Source: Hippophae tibetana
Lineage: Eukaryota > Streptophyta > Magnoliopsida > Rosales > Elaeagnaceae
Reading direction: 5' to 3'
DNA length: 64,000 nucleotides
Assembly: GCA_037013495.1 (NCBI GenBank)
Contig: CM072812.1
Coordinates: 75,809,840-75,873,839, forward strand
Below are positions 61,067-64,000 of the stretch, one piece after another. Below the pieces are notes generated by a model. The model searched no databases. It had not been told where the DNA came from and was given only the letters and a program-made list of their open reading frames with translations. The first letter of the stretch is position 1. Each line of letters starts with the position of its first letter. The translations under genes were made by a program, and so were the position numbers.

Positions 61067-62379
61067 AGAAAAAGAAAAAAATACAATCAATCTCTTGAAT
61101 TTTTACACCAATCTCCTCTTGAATCTCCACCAAGATTGTATCTCTTTTTGAATTTTTATGTTTTTCTCTCTTCTTGGCTCCAAAAACTAATAAAAATTAT
61201 GTCAATTTTGGCTTATTAGGAGATATAAGGTAATTAGGAGTTAAATTAGGCTCATGTGAAATATAGACCGTCAAATCAGCTTCAAATCAAGGGATGACAT
61301 GAAAAAAGACAAAATTAATAGTGCCAACCAATAGGAAAGCAACACGTGGAACACGATATTCACTGGACAAATCAGTGAGTGACACGTGGTAAAGGAAACT
61401 AGTCTTAGTCAATGAAAGTTGAGTCAGGGCCATATGGTACAATGTGATTTGTGGTTATAGATGGCATGGCACATTGGAAAAAAGAATGGACAAATTAGGT
61501 GATGATGTGTGGCTAGCACGTTGACCAAGTGATGAACTCGGAATGAATGCCGTGCTGACATGTGGCATGGCATTGAATCAATGGGAACACACAACATTGC
61601 GTGACTTGCTCTCTGCTTGCATGGCATTCATATGGCTTTCCCGATCAACTCCCCCTACTTACGTGGCATCCACATGGTAGGTTCTGATTAGTCCTGCGGT
61701 GCACTAAAAACCACGCCAAGAAACACTTTTAATTCTTCATTTTGTGTAAATATTTTATAATCAAGTCCTCCAATATCTGAAAATTATGCCCCCAAGGTGT
61801 AGATTCTATTTATTCTTGTCATTTGTATTTTTTAAAGATCAAAACGCATAAAATATATCAAAACATACTCTGTGATTCCAAAAACATATTTTGTAATATT
61901 ATCTAGTAAGAATGCAATAATGAAACTTAATTCTTCCAATTAATTTTAATAAATAATTAGGCGAACAATCTTTTCAAGCACTTATTATAAGGTATATGAG
62001 TGTTGATGATATTTGATGAGTGCTCAAAAAACACTAAAATTACCATGATTTTATACACATTAATTGATTAAAAATATATATATTTATATAAATTTGTCTT
62101 TTCGAAATCATGGGTATTCTTATTGTTTTTCAAGTATTTTTGCTTAAAAGAGTAACTTAAAGGCTAAAAAATGAATACTGAAGGCAATACATCACAAATA
62201 TATTCAAAAATAAATGAGGAAAAGTCAACAAATATGGAAAAAAAAATGAACAAAATGGGTCAAAAAGGAGGAAATCGTGCACGTAGTCGCTTATTTTGTC
62301 CATTTTTAATTAAATTAAATTTTTTACTTAACTTAATTAACTTAATAGCATGAAAAGTAAAGATCTAAGGGAGTTCTAT

Positions 62380-62502
62380 CTAGAAGACTAGTTCTTGGAA
62401 GCTTTTGTGCCACTAGTCTTTCCTGGGAACGTTGTTCTGTCTAGGATTATGGTTTTTAAGGAGCCTTTGCACCACCATTATTTCCTGGGAGCACTCTTGG
62501 TT
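62380..62502 (+). promoter_or_regulatory. Duplicated primer-binding-site-like block
   Basis: Two tandem ~61-bp units: TCTAGAAGACTAGTTCTTGG plus TTTTGTGCCACTAG and TTTCCTGGGAAC, then TCTAGGATTATGG plus CTTTGCACCACCA and TTTCCTGGGAGC. Each carries a decayed version of the TTTGGCGCCGTTGCC / GGGGA wording seen next to gypsy primer sites. Either unit could be the original. Confidence 0.5.
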
Positions 62503-62725
62503 AATACTGATTATGTTATTTTATCTTTAAAAAAATAAAAAATAAAAACTTTAGTTTATTATTTTCTTTTTTAAAAAAAATAATAATAAAATAAAATAAC
62601 TTAGGGTTTAACTAGTTTTGTTTAGTATTTTGTATTAAATACCATGTAAATTTTCTCTAAATATTTGTCTGGTTATTCTATTATTATTTTTTACAAGAGT
62701 TTTAAATTTATGTTTCTAATAGTCT

Positions 62726-64000
62726 ATGCGTGGTAGGAGATCCTTAGGAAACCCCCTTACACCATGTGTAAATAATATTCATAAATTTAAACAAGTGTCA
62801 ACAAGACTGGATTCCAACCATCAACCTGTTTTTGAGCCAAACATAGAACCAAGCCTTAATCATTTACTGGAACCGAAAGAAATAGAAGAAAACCAACATG
62901 TTAGGAAAACCACCATGAAGGAGTTTGCAAGACCGGTGATTGGCATGGCAACTGCCGCTATCCAGTTGGGTGAGGCAGCTCGCAATTATGAACTAAAAAA
63001 TATTAATTTTTCTAAGCTTCCTTCCTTTTATGGGCTACCTAATAAAGATTCTCTTTCCTTCATTAGAGACTTCTATGCTACGGTCCAAACCTTCCCCCTC
63101 GGTATTCTAAACGATGATCAACTTTGAATGAGATGTTTCCCCTACATCTTAAAGGATAATGCCAAAGCTTGGTTAATGTCACTTCCCCCAGGTTCTCTGA
63201 TGACATGGGAGAACATTTATAATAAATTCATGGGAAATTCTATTCCCACCAAAAAACATCAGAGTTGAGAGGAAAGATTGCTACTTTCTTTCAGATGGAA
63301 GGAGAACCATTCCATGAAGCTTGGGATAGGTTCAAAATGTTTCTCACTCAATGTCCCCATCACAGCTTTCCCCTGCAGTTGTAGAACCAATGTCAGTTCA
63401 TTGTCGACAACGCTGCAAGAGAAGAAATGGGAGAAAAGACTGCCTCAGAGACGTACAACCTCTTTGAGATGTTGGGTGCTAATTCCCAATAGAAAATCTC
63501 ACGAGTGAGAAAAGATGGAGTTCATGAAATCGATTCCAGCAATGAAGTTCAATAACAACTTGTTCAATTGACCAAGCAAGTTGCCCTTCTCACTACACAA
63601 ACCAACACCAATAATGAACAGTATGGTTTGTATAGCAACATGAGACATGGTACTGAAGCATGTCCATATCAAGGAGAGACAATAGCTGGACCTGAACAGG
63701 TTAATGTATTGGGAGCATATCAATAGAGACCAAGGTTCGACCCCAATTCAAATACCTACAATCTTGGGTGGAGAAATCATCTGAACTTCTCCTGGAGGCA
63801 AAAAAACCCTTCTTTCGCTCACAGCTCAAATCAGTCAGGCTAGCAATTCCACTCTCCTATTCTAAGAAGCATTCCCAATAAATCAACCCTGGAGGACAAC
63901 TTGAATTCTTTTATTGAAGTTTGTAGAGATAACCAATCTAAAACCAATCAACGGTTGGACTCTGTGGAAGCTTCTATCAAAAAGGTGGAAGTTCAAGTAG
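62726..64000 (+). pseudogene. Athila-like gag, broken and incomplete at the window edge
   Basis: The frame 62726-63127 ends with NINFSKLPSFYGLPNKDSLS and IRDFYATVQTFPLGI, then a TGA. The next segment continues LKDNAKAWLMSLPPGSLMTW and ENIYNKFMG, followed by a frameshift near 63240-63270 and EGEPFHEAWDRF, then CPHHSF. Further right are tryptophan-containing YNLGWRNHLNFSW and the coiled SKTNQRLDSVEASIKKVEVQ end. These are the standard gag landmarks of Athila/Calypso elements. Stops and at least one frameshift show it is inactive. Protease and polymerase would lie beyond 64000. Confidence 0.88.

Larger units (their letters stand above)
59860..61990. repeat. LTR-like non-coding stretch related to the 37124-38911 solo LTR
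   Basis: Near 59868-59930 the motif order GCAAGTATGCATATCATAAC, AAGTAATATAATGATAAG, then ATCGTTAACATAGAGATT parallels the beginning of the solo LTR at 37124. Later both show a tract of GAAGA/GAAAGA words, then a G-box pair (CACGTG at 61343 and 61383 here). It may be a diverged LTR of the same family, either independent or the 5' LTR of the Athila-like element that follows. Ends not fixed. Confidence 0.45.
62000..64000 (+). mobile_element. Athila-like Ty3/gypsy element, left part, runs off the window
   Basis: Near 62016 the sequence TGATGAGTGCTCAAAAAACA resembles the opening of Athila-type LTRs. It is followed by leader sequence, a duplicated primer-site-like block (62380-62502) and then gag from 62726 to the window edge. 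The LTR limits are uncertain because no second LTR is in view. Confidence 0.65.

Noticed and set aside
62171..62353. 60-codon + strand frame in the Athila-like leader
   Set aside because: Lys/Asn-rich chance frame in the untranslated leader region; gag starts later.

Overview
This is nuclear DNA from a flowering plant, most likely a eudicot. It is very AT-rich and carries spliced plant genes, several classes of plant transposable element and a decayed piece of plastid DNA. I cannot name the species from sequence alone. Three conserved host genes are recognisable, all on the + strand. They are the 3' part of the succinate dehydrogenase flavoprotein gene (SDH1; exons from 148 to 3090, 5' end off the window), the complete LSM5 gene (6813-14123, four exons, 87 residues), and an intronless GRAS-family regulator of the SCL4/SCL7 type (55867-57705). 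They belong to different processes (mitochondrial respiration, RNA decay and splicing, transcription), so nothing suggests they work as a set.

Almost everything else is mobile DNA and its debris. LSM5 intron 2 is about 6.7 kb because it holds an antisense Ty1/copia element with both LTRs (7556-11929) and a second copia gag-plus-LTR fragment (about 12740-13460). Downstream, a broken copia element with two LTRs (15027-20372) sits inside a LINE remnant on the - strand (14820-15026 plus 20373-22330). A second LINE copy lacking the copia lies at 24845-25560. Between them is a decayed plastid insertion made of the 16S rRNA 3' end joined to a clpP exon (23102-23524).

From 25.8 to 27 kb there is a CACTA-type transposon terminus with subterminal palindromes, followed by a 331-bp inverted repeat between direct repeats. 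Two copies of a long-TIR MITE lie at about 4.4-5.0 and 28.3-28.85 kb. A large Ty3/gypsy element on the - strand (about 32.2-43.75 kb) keeps gag and protease but no visible polymerase. It has a degenerate opposite-strand coiled-coil ORF next to its 3' LTR, ~285-bp tandem repeats and a ~35-bp minisatellite, and it carries two nested solo LTRs (37124-38911 with GACAG duplications; 40144-41570 with GACTA duplications).

The 43.75-55.5 kb stretch is extremely AT-rich and shows no recognisable gene. After SCL4 come a copia RNase H fragment, a long LTR-like non-coding stretch and, at the right edge, the start of an Athila-like gypsy element whose gag runs off the window.

I found no evidence of a new biochemical system. 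The most informative signals are the transposon nesting, the 16S/clpP plastid chimera, the antisense gypsy ORF with its own TATA-like box, the G-box and palindrome island in a solo LTR, and the long inverted repeat beside the CACTA end. Exon joins, element ends and identities were judged by eye from the sequence and remembered family features; no alignment was run.
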